Numbered from the stretch's first letter, positions 8,709 to 18,058 are shown. The stretch: DNA of 54,655 nt from Planctomycetia bacterium (GCA_021413845.1 JAIOPP010000149.1:1-54655); one strand, 5' to 3'. The notes: a model not told the origin generated them from the sequence alone. Numbers and translations are program-made.

Positions 8709-9512
8709 TTACTTCTTCAGCTCCGCTGCGGTGGCTTGGTACTGGGCCCAAGCGGCTTCTTGCAGACTCTTGGCAATGTCGGCCGGAATGGCCGTCGGCG
8801 CGGCCAGCCCGAGCGGGCTTCTGCCGGTGACGACGCTATAGATGCCGCACGAATAGAGATACGAGCCCTGCAAGCCGGGATGCGCTTTATCGGTTGCGAA
8901 CAGGCTTTCTATCTTTTCTTTCGCCGGATTCTCGCCGAGGTAGCGGAAGTAGGCTTGGCTCGCATCGACGATCGACACGTTCAATTCCTTGCCGATGTCG
9001 ACGTGCATCCGATGCAGCCGCTCAAACCCTTTCGGAAAATCGCTGATGATCGAAGCGGTGCCGAAGAACACGATTTGCGCTTTGTGTTCTTGGACAAGCT
9101 CATGAAACTGGCGCGCGTAGGGTTGAAACGCCGGTTGCTGGGCGTTGTAGATTTCTTGCACGACGACGAAGTCCCACGGCGCGCCCGCACCGGGACCGGC
9201 GGCGATCATGCCGCGCGCCGTCGTCGGGCCGGTGCCGGCTTCCCAATGCGACTTCAACGACGCGCCCCCTTTCACGCAGCCGACCACCTTGATCGGGCGC
9301 GCTCCCTGATCGGACGCGGCCAAGTTTTCGATCAAGCGCTGCCCGACGATCGTCGGACATTGGCTGTTGCCGATCAGCAGCAGCGTAATCGGCTTGGCAG
9401 CCTCGACCTTCGTCGCGTCGTCGGCTGCTAGGGAAACAGACGCTGACGAGAATGCAACCAACCCTGCGAACGCCGCCGCAACGACCGCTCGAAAACTCCA
9501 TCGGATGCCCAT
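8709..9512 (-). CDS. SGNH/GDSL-type hydrolase-like exported protein
   Basis: This 267-residue protein has a signal peptide (RAVVAAAFAGLVAFSSASVSLA). LLLIGNSQC follows, where Ser50 of GNS is the expected nucleophile of SGNH hydrolases. The closing motif is seen as DKAHPGLQGSYLYS, supplying the Asp and His. The GNS and DxxH spacing fits SGNH esterases with a DUF4886-like layout, acting on acyl or acetyl groups of carbohydrates or lipids; the substrate is unknown. The ATG at 9512 is immediately before the signal peptide. It lies between the EF-hand genes and may be co-transcribed with the gene upstream (9563-10441), which ends 50 bp away. Confidence 0.75.
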   Translation of the reverse strand: MGIRWSFRAVVAAAFAGLVAFSSASVSLAADDATKVEAAKPITLLLIGNSQCPTIVGQRLIENLAASDQGARPIKVVGCVKGGASLKSHWEAGTGPTTARGMIAAGPGAGAPWDFVVVQEIYNAQQPAFQPYARQFHELVQEHKAQIVFFGTASIISDFPKGFERLHRMHVDIGKELNVSIVDASQAYFRYLGENPAKEKIESLFATDKAHPGLQGSYLYSCGIYSVVTGRSPLGLAAPTAIPADIAKSLQEAAWAQYQATAAELKK

Positions 9513-9562
9513 CGTAAGACTCGCCTCAAAGGTTGTTGCCGGTTACATCGTCGACACGGATT

Positions 9563-10441
9563 CTAGTTGGCAGCCGTGACGGCTGCGACCGAACCGTTCG
9601 AAGAAAACTCCTTGCCGTACGATAGCTTCGCTTGTGCGACGACGTCGGGCAAGCCTTGCACCGTGACGCTTGGCGGCGAGCTATAACCCGAGCCGGCGCT
9701 GGTGATGACGAAGCCCGTCACTTTGCCGTCCTTGAGCTTGGCATATCCTTTGGCCGGCGTGATCGGCCACGATTCGCCTCGGCTGCCGACGTAGCGATAG
9801 TAGTTCGACACTTCATCGAGCCGTTCGTTCGAGATGCCGAACTTGCCGAGCGCTTGCATGAGGGCCGCCTTGTTCTGTCGAACCTGTTCGGGCGCCGGTT
9901 CCGAGCCCGCTCCGGCCGGCCGCACCCGGCTGAACGCCTCGCGAAACACTTCCGGCGTGACGCCGAGCGCGCCGGCGATGAGCACCACCGGCCGACCCCG
10001 ATCGCGCGGATCGGTCTCGTTGCCGCCCGAGAAGAGGAGCGGCGTTTGCGTGGCGCCGGGAGCAAGCGGCTCTGCGACGGCGGCATTCACGCGTGGTTGG
10101 CCTTGCGCCGGCGGAGCGCCTGCTTCGGGCGGTCGGCCTGCGCCGCGTCCTTGCCCCGGGCGAATTTCATCTTCGGTGAGGATACCGTCTTGGTTCTTGT
10201 CTAGCTGGGCGAGCGCAGCCGAAGCGTTCTTGATCTCTTCGGCCGAAAGCTTGCCGTCTTTATCGGCGTCGAGCGCTTCCATCAATTGCGAACGTCCCCC
10301 CGGCCCGCGCGGCGGCCCGTTGCGCTCCGATCCGTTGCGTTCCGGCGGACCCCCGGGCGGCCCGGCCGGTGGCTGAGCGACGAGCGTGGCCGCTGCGCCG
10401 GCGATAAGCAAAAGTCCGACGATCCATAACGGGCGTGGCAT
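9563..10441 (-). CDS. exported EF-hand protein, Pro/Gly-rich linker
   Basis: The open frame extends upstream to 11023, but that part lacks gene-like composition and runs across the start of the next gene. The start is therefore set at ATG 10441, directly before a signal peptide (MPRPLWIVGLLLIAGAAATLVA). A Pro/Gly/Arg-rich low-complexity linker follows. Then come two EF-hand loops, DADKDGKLSAEEI and DKNQDGILTEDEI, another Pro/Gly-rich stretch, and a C-terminal domain with GSGYSSPPSVTVQG. The product is 292 residues. Likely periplasmic or surface-exposed; role unknown. It is divergent from the SMP-30/LRR gene, with a 285-bp spacer. Confidence 0.78.
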   Translation of the reverse strand: MPRPLWIVGLLLIAGAAATLVAQPPAGPPGGPPERNGSERNGPPRGPGGRSQLMEALDADKDGKLSAEEIKNASAALAQLDKNQDGILTEDEIRPGQGRGAGRPPEAGAPPAQGQPRVNAAVAEPLAPGATQTPLLFSGGNETDPRDRGRPVVLIAGALGVTPEVFREAFSRVRPAGAGSEPAPEQVRQNKAALMQALGKFGISNERLDEVSNYYRYVGSRGESWPITPAKGYAKLKDGKVTGFVITSAGSGYSSPPSVTVQGLPDVVAQAKLSYGKEFSSNGSVAAVTAAN

Positions 10442-10726
10442 GAAAGCGTTCCTGAAAAGGCGAGGCGAGAAGTGCAAGGGAAGTGTGAGCATGAAACCCC
10501 GGCGGGCGAGCATCGTTCCGCCGGTATTACGAACTTCGGCGGAGTGAACTTCCGTTTTATACGTTGACCCGCCGAAGGTCGGAGCCGATATTGCTCTCCT
10601 ACTCGGATCTTTGCCGAAGCCCCACCTGGGTCGTTGAATCCAACCGTATCGAACCCGCCCGGTATCGTACCTCACCGCGGGTCGGTAACGCCAATCTATC
10701 CACTCCCCGTTTGTCGGAGAATGTCC

Positions 10727-12883
10727 ATGCCTCGTTTTGCCTCCGCATCGTTGCGAGCTTTGCTCGGTTGCCTCGCGCTCGCTCCCTGCTGGCTCGTAAG
10801 CATCGCCGGCGCGGCCGGGCCCGACACCCCTTTGGCGAAGAAGCTGGCCGGTGTGAAGTTCGACCACTATGCCGTCGGGCCGGGCTACTCGGAGGGGCCG
10901 ACCTGGCGCGCGGGCGAAGTCTTCTTCTGCAGCGGCGGCTTGTTGCGGGTCGACGCGAAGAAGCAGGTCTCGAAGTATCTCGACATCTCGCCGGCCGGCA
11001 CGGTGCTCAAAGCCGACGGCCATCTGCTGATCTGCGATAACAAAGCGAAGGCGATCGTCGATCTCTCGCCGGAAGGGAAGCTCGGCGTCGTCGCCGAGCG
11101 TTTCGAGACGAAAACCCTACGCGGCATGAACGACCTAACCGTCGACGCGCGCGGCAACGTCTACTGGACCGACCCGACCGATTCGACGCTGAAGAATCCG
11201 GTCGGCAACGTGTTTCGCGTTCGCCCCGACGGCCGCGTCGATCTGTTAACCACGGGCCTCGCCTTTCCGAACGGTTTGGAAGTCGATCCGGCGAGTAAGT
11301 ATCTCTACGTGATCGAATCGCAATCGAAAAAGATTCTGCGCTATGCCCTGCCTGCCGACGATGAATTGCTCGGCAAGCCCGAGACGTTCTACGACCTCGG
11401 CGGCTCCGGCGGCGACGGCTGCGTCTTCGACGCCGAAGGAAATCTTTGGGTTGCCGATTTTCATCGTCCCGAGACGGGGCACGGGCGCATTCTCGTCTTA
11501 AGCCCGAAAGCGGAAGTGCTCGCGATGCTGGACTTGCCGACGAAGCTGGTGAGCAACATCGCGTTCGGCGGGCCGAATCATGATGAAATCTTCTGCACGA
11601 CCGGCGACGCTCCGGGAGTGTTCCACGCCGCGGTCGGCGTGAAAGGTTTCGCCGGCCATCCGGGCAAAGCGATGCCGATCATCCGCTTGATCGACGTCGT
11701 GCCGCTGCGGGTGCATGCCGATGCCGAGACGCTCAAGAAGGTCGCCCTTACGGCTGCCGATGCGAAGCTCGTCGACGGCAAGTTCGACTCCGCGACGCGC
11801 GACGAATTGAAGTTGCTCGCCGCCGCCGGTCTGACCGATTCGCAAGTCCGCGCCGACTTGGAACAACTCATGGGCCCGCTCGAAACGGCAGCGGCTCGCT
11901 ACGCGCAAGACAAATCGCTGCTGGCCGAAGTCAAACGCTTGAAAGGCACCGCGACGCTCGAAAGCTCCGCCCCCGCGTGGCTGCGGAGCATCGCCGGCGA
12001 CGAAGCGCTGCCGGTCTTCGGACGGATCGTCGGCTTGGATTTGAACGAGCGGACCGACGGCCACAAAGCGGCGACGCCGAAAGCGCTCACCGAGCGCGTA
12101 CACGATGCGTGGCTGTCGCAACTCGCCGGGCAAGACAAGCTGCGCACGCTTGAACTCTCCGGCACCGCCGTGACGAGCGAGGGGCTCGTGCATCTCAAGG
12201 ATTTGAAAGCGCTGGAAGTGCTCAACATCTGCCTCACCGCTTGCAGCGACGCCGGCTTCGAGCATTTGGCCGAGCTCACGAAAATGAAGCGGATGGTGAT
12301 CTGCGCCTCGAAGATTACGGGGAGCGGCTTCGCCCACCTGCAAGGGATGACGCAGCTCGAATCGATCAACTTACACTCGACCCCGGCGAGCGATGCCGGG
12401 CTCGAAGCGATCGGCAAGCTGCCGAGCTTGCTGCGGCTCGAGATCGTGCATACGTCGGTAACCGATGCCGGAGTCGGCCGACTCGGCGGGCTGGCGAAAC
12501 TGCGGCAGTTCCATGTCGCGAGCCACGACACGACGGCCGCGGCCCTGGTCCCCGTCGTCGGGCAACTCAAGGAGTTGTACGAACTCGATGTGTATGAAAA
12601 GGCCGCGAGCAACGAAGCGATGAAGGAGATCGGCACGCTGCCGAAGCTGCGCATGCTCCGGCTCTTCGTCGGCACGTTCGACGACGTCGGGGTCGCACAC
12701 CTTAAGGGGCTGACCACGCTGGAAGAGCTGGTACTGAATTCGCCGAACGTCACCGATGCGGCGCTCGATAGCCTGGCCGGGCTCACGAATCTGCGCAAGC
12801 TTCGACTCGACGGCACGCGCACGACTCCGGCAGGTAAGACCAAGCTCGCCGCGAAGCTGCCGAACTTGGTGATTACTCCTTAG
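10727..12883 (+). CDS. SMP-30/gluconolactonase-like and leucine-rich-repeat fusion protein
   Basis: After a signal peptide (MPRFASASLRALLGCLALAP), residues about 30-330 form a six-bladed SMP-30/gluconolactonase-type propeller. Seen motifs include GPGYSEGPTWR, NDLTVDARGNVYWTDP, FPNGLEVD and DAEGNLWVADF, which supply the usual divalent-metal ligands. Residues about 460-718 are leucine-rich repeats of the LTDAG type. Of two nearby ATGs I chose 10727, six bases after a GGAGA; 10721 would sit directly on it. Gluconolactonase-type activity on a sugar lactone is plausible, with the LRR part for binding. It converges with the caspase-FGE gene, only 14 bp apart. Confidence 0.82.
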   Translation: MPRFASASLRALLGCLALAPCWLVSIAGAAGPDTPLAKKLAGVKFDHYAVGPGYSEGPTWRAGEVFFCSGGLLRVDAKKQVSKYLDISPAGTVLKADGHLLICDNKAKAIVDLSPEGKLGVVAERFETKTLRGMNDLTVDARGNVYWTDPTDSTLKNPVGNVFRVRPDGRVDLLTTGLAFPNGLEVDPASKYLYVIESQSKKILRYALPADDELLGKPETFYDLGGSGGDGCVFDAEGNLWVADFHRPETGHGRILVLSPKAEVLAMLDLPTKLVSNIAFGGPNHDEIFCTTGDAPGVFHAAVGVKGFAGHPGKAMPIIRLIDVVPLRVHADAETLKKVALTAADAKLVDGKFDSATRDELKLLAAAGLTDSQVRADLEQLMGPLETAAARYAQDKSLLAEVKRLKGTATLESSAPAWLRSIAGDEALPVFGRIVGLDLNERTDGHKAATPKALTERVHDAWLSQLAGQDKLRTLELSGTAVTSEGLVHLKDLKALEVLNICLTACSDAGFEHLAELTKMKRMVICASKITGSGFAHLQGMTQLESINLHSTPASDAGLEAIGKLPSLLRLEIVHTSVTDAGVGRLGGLAKLRQFHVASHDTTAAALVPVVGQLKELYELDVYEKAASNEAMKEIGTLPKLRMLRLFVGTFDDVGVAHLKGLTTLEELVLNSPNVTDAALDSLAGLTNLRKLRLDGTRTTPAGKTKLAAKLPNLVITP

Positions 12884-12897
12884 ACGCGTCGCGCCGC

Positions 12898-14418
12898 TTA
12901 GGGCTTCACGCTACGGATCATCAACCGATAGCCGACATGGTTCGGCATGGCGTTCTCGCTTGCGCTGAACGAGAAGTAGTTGCGCGCCGCCGAACGGCAG
13001 CTGCCGGGGCTGCTAAGCCAGCTGCCGCCCCGAATCACGCTGTTCGGATAGTTGTTCGGCTTGACGTTCGCCGCTTCATACGGCGTGTCGCAATGTTCCG
13101 AGAGGTTGCCGCAAATGTCGTGCAGGCCCCAAGCGTTCGGCCCGTAGCTGCCGACCTTCGCGATCATGGCGAAGCCGTCGTCGAGGGCTCGTTCGGCGTA
13201 GGCGTAATAGCCGCTCTCCAAGTCGTAGAGATTCACATCGGCGAAGTTCGCGTGTCGCACCAGCTCGCGCACATCGGCGCCGAAATAGTAAGGGGTCGTC
13301 GTGCCGGCGCGGGCCGCGTATTCCCATTCCTCTTCCTTCGGCACGGCGTAACGCCAACCGCCCGCGACGTTGCCGTTGAGGATCGTGAGCCATTGGCCGA
13401 CGTCGTCTTTGCGGGTCTTGTCGAGCGGTTGTAGTTTGTGCGTGCCGGTGGAAAGGTAAGTGTGCCGCTTCATCAACGTCATGATTTCGCGGCGCGTGAA
13501 CTCGTACTTCGCGATCCAAAAGCCTTGCTCGAAAGTCACGTTGCGCGGGCCTTCGTCATCGCCGCGCGATGGTTCGCCGGCGGGGCTTCCCATCGAGTAC
13601 ATGCCGGCAGGACACCAGCAGAAAACCATGCCCCACTCGTTGACCCATTCCTCACCGGGTTTCGTGCCGGGCTTCAGTTGCGAGGCGAGGCCGAGCGCGC
13701 TCGACGCCGGGCCGGCAAGAAACGTGAGGTTCTCCAGCGTCGACTCGCGCGTCGGAGCGAGGCCGGCGAAGATCTCCGCGAGGGGCTTGGCCGATTGCAG
13801 TTCGTCGGTCAAACGCTTTGCCAACGGCGACATGCCCGAAGCGGCCGGCTCGACGACGGTGCCGAACGGGGCCGCGTACACGGCCAGGCTTTCGGCCGGG
13901 AAGCGGGGCGTTTCGCGCAGCGTGTAGTCTTGCGTCTTGTTTTGTTTCGGATGCGCGTAGCAGCCGTCGACGAGCAGGATATTGGCTTCGCTGCCGCTGA
14001 GGGTGCGAAGTTGGTCGAGTACCCAACGAACGCCGAGCTTCGCTTGCTGCACGCTTGCAGTGTTCACGACGCCGGCGTCGAGCGGCAGCAAGAAATTGTC
14101 GGCGTAGTCTCCTTGGCCGCCGCGGAGCGCATAGCCGGAGAAGTACACCACGGCGGTTCCGCGCGTCGGCACCGAGCGCGTGAACCGCTCGACATCGGCC
14201 TGCATCGTTTTCAGGTCGACGTTTTCGGAAATCGAAACGACGAAACCTCGCTGCCGGAATGCCGCGGCCAGGGCGCGAACGTCTTGAGGCGGAGAAGCGA
14301 GCGGAGCGCCGGCGTAGGCGGAGTTGCCGATGAGCAAGACCGCGCGATGTTCGGCTTGCGCCGCGCTCCCGCTGCATAACGCGAGCCACGCCGCGGCGAG
14401 TAGCGGCAGCCGCCTCAT
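12898..14418 (-). CDS. caspase-like (C14) and formylglycine-generating-enzyme-like fusion, exported; catalytic His position is Tyr
   Basis: The 506-residue protein starts with a signal peptide (MRRLPLLAAAWLALCSG). A caspase p20-type domain covers about residues 25-260: VLLIGNSAYAGAPL, then YFSGYAL where the family has a Gly-His-Gly motif, then LLVDGCYAHP with Cys153 at the catalytic cysteine. Residue 96 is Tyr (TAT) instead of the catalytic His, so the usual dyad is broken. A C-terminal FGE/SUMF1-type domain follows (about 280-506), with PAGMYSMGSPAGEP, VPKEEEWEYAARAG, GNLSEHC and VIRGGSW. Its ATG overlaps the TGA of the upstream DUF1552 gene as ATGA, showing translational coupling. Longer upstream frames are not the real start. 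Confidence 0.82.
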   Translation of the reverse strand: MRRLPLLAAAWLALCSGSAAQAEHRAVLLIGNSAYAGAPLASPPQDVRALAAAFRQRGFVVSISENVDLKTMQADVERFTRSVPTRGTAVVYFSGYALRGGQGDYADNFLLPLDAGVVNTASVQQAKLGVRWVLDQLRTLSGSEANILLVDGCYAHPKQNKTQDYTLRETPRFPAESLAVYAAPFGTVVEPAASGMSPLAKRLTDELQSAKPLAEIFAGLAPTRESTLENLTFLAGPASSALGLASQLKPGTKPGEEWVNEWGMVFCWCPAGMYSMGSPAGEPSRGDDEGPRNVTFEQGFWIAKYEFTRREIMTLMKRHTYLSTGTHKLQPLDKTRKDDVGQWLTILNGNVAGGWRYAVPKEEEWEYAARAGTTTPYYFGADVRELVRHANFADVNLYDLESGYYAYAERALDDGFAMIAKVGSYGPNAWGLHDICGNLSEHCDTPYEAANVKPNNYPNSVIRGGSWLSSPGSCRSAARNYFSFSASENAMPNHVGYRLMIRSVKP

Positions 14419-15797
14419 GCGAGCAACTCTCCCAGCGGCCCGTCTTGATCGAGCGCCCCTTCGAGCTCGCGGTCTTTCTGGCCGAAGTGGTCTTTGCGGT
14501 CGCCGACCGTATTCAGCAGCGTCGTATACAGATTCGCCATCGTCCGATGGCCGGCGATGCCGTAGCGCGGGTAGTTCAAGAAGCGATTCCCGCTCTTCAA
14601 CCGGCCGCCGAGATTGCCGAGCAGCACGACGGGCCATTCGTAGCAGGTCGAATGGTGGTTCTCGGCGCTATCGCTCAAGTAGACGATCAACGTGTTGTCG
14701 AGCATCGTGCCGTTTCCCTCCGGAATCGCTTGCAGCTTTTGCATCAACTGCGCAACGAGCTCCGTGTGGAAACGGCGGATCTTGATCGACATTTCTTCGG
14801 CACCGGGCACTTGTTGGTGCCCGAGCACATGCTTGTCGGAATTGATGCCGAGCCCCGTAAACGCCACGGCGAAGTGCGGCCCACCGGCACCCGAGGCGAG
14901 CGTGACGACGTTCGTCATGCCGGTGATGAGCGCGGTCGCGGCCATTTCGAAGTGCGACTTCAAACGGTCGGTCTCGACCTTCGAGTCGTACTTCTCCGTC
15001 GCCGGATGAATCCGCCGCGGGTCGACGTCGCCGAGCTTCGATTGCCGGGACGCAATGGATTGAAACGCATCTCGATACTGTCGGAGCTTCTGTTGCTCTT
15101 CGCGCGGGAGTTGTTTTTCGACGCGGCGAATATCGTCGACCATATAGTCGAGCAACATCTGCTGCGTGCCGGCTTCGGCTTGCGGGTTGCCCCCGAGAAC
15201 TTTGCCGAAGAGCATGTCGTAAGCGAGGCGAGGGTTGGTATAGATCGGCACTTTCTGGTCGGGGCCCGAGGCCGAGCAACCGTAGATGACGTCCGACGCG
15301 GCGGTGGTCGAAATGCCGAGCGCCACTTGCTGAAACACGGCCGGAATCTTGCGGGCCACGGCGGCATCGATCGTGATGTCTTTCGCACCGGCCCGCGATG
15401 AGTAGGCGCCGAGCGCGCCGTATTCGTTGGAATGCCCGCCGCCGCAGACGCGGCCGGAAAGCCCTTGGATGATCGTCATCCGATCGCGAAACGCCGCCAA
15501 CGGCTCGAGGCTCGGCGGCAATTGATGCTTCGGGTCCGACAGCGGCAAGTCGATGAGTGCGTCTTCCGCGCTTTGCTCGACTTGCGGATTGCGAAGGTTC
15601 TTTTGCACCTTGCGAGGAATGCCGAGCGGCTGCACATGCGTGGCCGGCAAGCCGTTGCCTTCGACGACGAAGATGAACCGCTGCGGCAAGACGCCGCGGC
15701 TCTCCGCTTCCAAGCGGCCGACGAGCGGCGCCAGCAAAGGAGCGCTCGCACCGAGCGAGAGCGATTTCAGAAAGGAACGGCGCGGGAGGTGGGTCAT
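14415..15797 (-). CDS. DUF1552 domain protein with Tat-like signal
   Basis: This 460-residue protein opens with MTHLPRRSFLKSLSLGASAP, a twin-arginine type signal (RRSFLK), so it is probably exported folded. The body matches DUF1552: GLSGRVCGGGHSNEYGALG, HVLGHQQVPGAEE and YLSDSAENHHSTCYEWPVVL. The family resembles DUF1501/sulfatase-fold proteins, but the reaction is not established. In planctomycetes DUF1552 genes regularly follow a DUF1592/DUF1588/DUF1585 gene, as here, where 87 bp separate the two. Its stop overlaps the next gene's start. Confidence 0.88.
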   Translation of the reverse strand: MTHLPRRSFLKSLSLGASAPLLAPLVGRLEAESRGVLPQRFIFVVEGNGLPATHVQPLGIPRKVQKNLRNPQVEQSAEDALIDLPLSDPKHQLPPSLEPLAAFRDRMTIIQGLSGRVCGGGHSNEYGALGAYSSRAGAKDITIDAAVARKIPAVFQQVALGISTTAASDVIYGCSASGPDQKVPIYTNPRLAYDMLFGKVLGGNPQAEAGTQQMLLDYMVDDIRRVEKQLPREEQQKLRQYRDAFQSIASRQSKLGDVDPRRIHPATEKYDSKVETDRLKSHFEMAATALITGMTNVVTLASGAGGPHFAVAFTGLGINSDKHVLGHQQVPGAEEMSIKIRRFHTELVAQLMQKLQAIPEGNGTMLDNTLIVYLSDSAENHHSTCYEWPVVLLGNLGGRLKSGNRFLNYPRYGIAGHRTMANLYTTLLNTVGDRKDHFGQKDRELEGALDQDGPLGELLA

Positions 15798-15884
15798 CGG
15801 GCGGTACTCGTGCGGAGAGTCTTAGAATCTCTTGCAACTATTCGTCGGCAGGGGAGCGGTCGACCTTCATTCTATCCGATCGCG

Positions 15885-17843
15885 TCATAGTTCCGGAGCG
15901 CGATAAAGGAAGGAATCGGAACTGAGCAGCGAAACGACTAGGGCTTTCATGCTGCCGCCGCTTTCGGCATAGGCCCGATTCGCTTCTTGGAGCGTTTTAG
16001 CATCGCGCAGCGTTTCGTTGCGCCCCAGGAAAAAGCGGAACGCGTAGCGGACGAATACCTGTTGGGTTCGCTCCGACTTTGCCAAGCGGCGAATCAACTG
16101 CACGGCGTCGGCGACGTCGCCGTCCGACTTCGCATCGTCGGCGCCGGTGATCGCGCCGTGGGTATCGACCGGCCGCTGGAGTTCCTTCGTGCGGAAGCGC
16201 CCGAAGTGGTCGTAGGCCTCGAACGGCATCCCGAGCGGGTTCATCGCCTGATGACACTTCCAGCAGTAGGCATCGTTGCGAATGACCTCGAACCGCTCGC
16301 GCAAGGTCTTCGTTTTGTCGTCGGGCACGACCGCATCGACGCTGATCGGCAGATCGGGAATCACATCGCCGAGGAGATGCTCGCGAATCCATTTGCCGCG
16401 GCGGACCGGATCGTTGTCGAAGTTGCCCGAGTGCGCTACGAGCCAGGCCGGCTGCGTGAGCACGCCGGCTCGTTGATCTGCCGGAAGCTCGACGAGTTCG
16501 CCGTCGCGGGGTTTCCAATCGTAGGGGAGGCCGTAGATGCGCGGCGCACCCCGAACGTAGCCGTTGCCGTCGGTGGCGAAACTTTTCGTGGTCGTCAGCA
16601 GCGTGACCAGCACGTCGCGATCTTCATTCACGACATGCTGAATGAGCTTGCGCGTGTCGTAGACGAGCATGTTGGCGCTGAACGGGAGATCGCTCGTCGG
16701 CTCTTTAAAAACCCCGTTCGCTTTTTCGTAGTCGAAGTATTCGTCGAAGAACTTAAGCACGCGCGGCTTCGGCTCTCCTTCGAGCACTTGCGCGACGAAC
16801 GCCGCGACTCCGGCTTGCGTCGTGAGATCGGCCTTGGCGGCGAGCGAGCCGTTCGGCTGCACGTTGAAGAGGGTGTATTGCACGGCGAGGTTGATCTCGC
16901 GCGGCGTGAGCCTGCGCCGGCCCTGCGCGTCGAGTTCCCCCGCGCCGAGCTCAAGCCGGTAGATCGCCTCGGGCATGAGCAGCGGCACGGTCATCGCCGC
17001 GCGCACGCCGTTGAGCTTGCCGTGTTTTTCGGAAACGCGCGCGAGGAGCGTCGCGATGCGCGTTCGTTCCTCTTCCGTCGGCGCGCGAAGAATCGCCAGC
17101 CAGAACTGCCCTGCGATCGCGTTCTTGATCTCTTCCGGCGTCGCGATCTTCTCGGGATGCAGCAGCGGCAGCAACGTGGCCGGTGTTTTACCGCCGACGT
17201 CGTTGACGACTTTGCCCCCTTCGAGCTTCACGCGCGTCTGCGAGGCGACGAGTTGCTGGGCGTTGCGAAGTACGATTTCCGTCGACGATTCATCGGCGAC
17301 GTAGAGCCGGCTGAAGTCGCTCAGTTGATGGCCCGGCGCCATCGAAAACGGCTGAATACCTCGCCACGGCGCGGTTCGCTCATACACGTCCGGACGGAGA
17401 CGCCAAACGCGAACGAGAGTCGCCGGAGCAGGGTGCGGTGCGGCGTTGAAGAGCGCTTCGTGGTTCACGTAGTTGCCGTAGTTGGGCAACTCCAGCTTGT
17501 TCTCGACGTGTTCGCCGGCCGCGGCCAGCGCGTCGGCGATCCAGAGGACGAGCCGTTGCTTTTCTTCGTCGCTCGGCTGCGGCATGTCGCGCGGCGGCAT
17601 CTGCCCAAGCTGAATCTGCTCGCGGACGGCCGACCAGACGGCCGGCGTGGCGTCTTTGTAATTCTTCAAGTCGACGAGCGAGAGCCCGGCTTTCTTCTTC
17701 GCCGAGGCATCGTGGCAGTCGGCGCAGTACTTTTGCAGTAGCGCGCCGACCGCGGGGGCATCCCCTTCCGCAGCGACGACGGTTTGCGTCGACGTCGAAA
17801 CAGCGAAAGATAAGGCCGCGATGATAAGCGAAGTACGGAGCAT
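15885..17843 (-). CDS. DUF1592/DUF1588/DUF1585 protein with cytochrome c-like haem motifs
   Basis: A signal peptide (MLRTSLIIAALSFAVSTST) is followed by a planctomycete cytochrome-type domain with CADCH near residue 38. DUF1595/DUF1592-type sequence follows, then the DUF1588 region with a second CXXCH, CWKCHQAMNPLG, near residue 530. The C terminus is of DUF1585 type (SLLSSDSFLYRAPEL). Product 652 residues. Two CXXCH motifs point to covalently bound haem and an extracytoplasmic redox role, but the substrate is unknown for this family. I chose the ATG at 17843 next to the signal peptide rather than the longer frame up to 17969. First gene of a DUF1592-DUF1552-caspase/FGE operon. Confidence 0.88.
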   Translation of the reverse strand: MLRTSLIIAALSFAVSTSTQTVVAAEGDAPAVGALLQKYCADCHDASAKKKAGLSLVDLKNYKDATPAVWSAVREQIQLGQMPPRDMPQPSDEEKQRLVLWIADALAAAGEHVENKLELPNYGNYVNHEALFNAAPHPAPATLVRVWRLRPDVYERTAPWRGIQPFSMAPGHQLSDFSRLYVADESSTEIVLRNAQQLVASQTRVKLEGGKVVNDVGGKTPATLLPLLHPEKIATPEEIKNAIAGQFWLAILRAPTEEERTRIATLLARVSEKHGKLNGVRAAMTVPLLMPEAIYRLELGAGELDAQGRRRLTPREINLAVQYTLFNVQPNGSLAAKADLTTQAGVAAFVAQVLEGEPKPRVLKFFDEYFDYEKANGVFKEPTSDLPFSANMLVYDTRKLIQHVVNEDRDVLVTLLTTTKSFATDGNGYVRGAPRIYGLPYDWKPRDGELVELPADQRAGVLTQPAWLVAHSGNFDNDPVRRGKWIREHLLGDVIPDLPISVDAVVPDDKTKTLRERFEVIRNDAYCWKCHQAMNPLGMPFEAYDHFGRFRTKELQRPVDTHGAITGADDAKSDGDVADAVQLIRRLAKSERTQQVFVRYAFRFFLGRNETLRDAKTLQEANRAYAESGGSMKALVVSLLSSDSFLYRAPEL

Positions 17844-17898
17844 CGATGCCGGAGGTGGGGCTTGAGGCGAGACGCAACGAGGCGTTGCACGGGCCTTT

Positions 17899-17927
17899 AT
17901 TATGGCTTGCGTCGTTGCGTTTGTCTG
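17899..17927 (-). promoter_or_regulatory. candidate sigma-70 promoter of the DUF1592-DUF1552-caspase operon
   Basis: On the minus strand CAGACA (17922-17927) and CATAAT (17899-17904) are separated by exactly 17 bases. This matches four of six and five of six consensus positions. Transcription would begin near 17892 and leave a leader of about 50 bases before the ATG at 17843. Confidence 0.38.
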
Positions 17928-18058
17928 TAGGAAGAGAACCACGCGCCGGCTCGTTGCGCGAGGCCGCACGACGCTGCGTGAAACCGCTCGCCGGCTGTTA
18001 AGGCATGGAGTATTCTGGTCGCAATCGCCTTACGCCTTCGCCGAAACGAGAAAACCCG

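Noticed and set aside
9563-11023. EF-hand frame extended upstream to 11023
   Set aside because: The extension overlaps the start of the SMP-30/LRR gene on the other strand and has no signal; the ATG before a clear signal peptide is at 10441.
15987-17741. 584-residue plus-strand frame opposite the DUF1592 gene
   Set aside because: Antisense shadow: no motif, and the minus strand encodes signal peptide and two CXXCH motifs.
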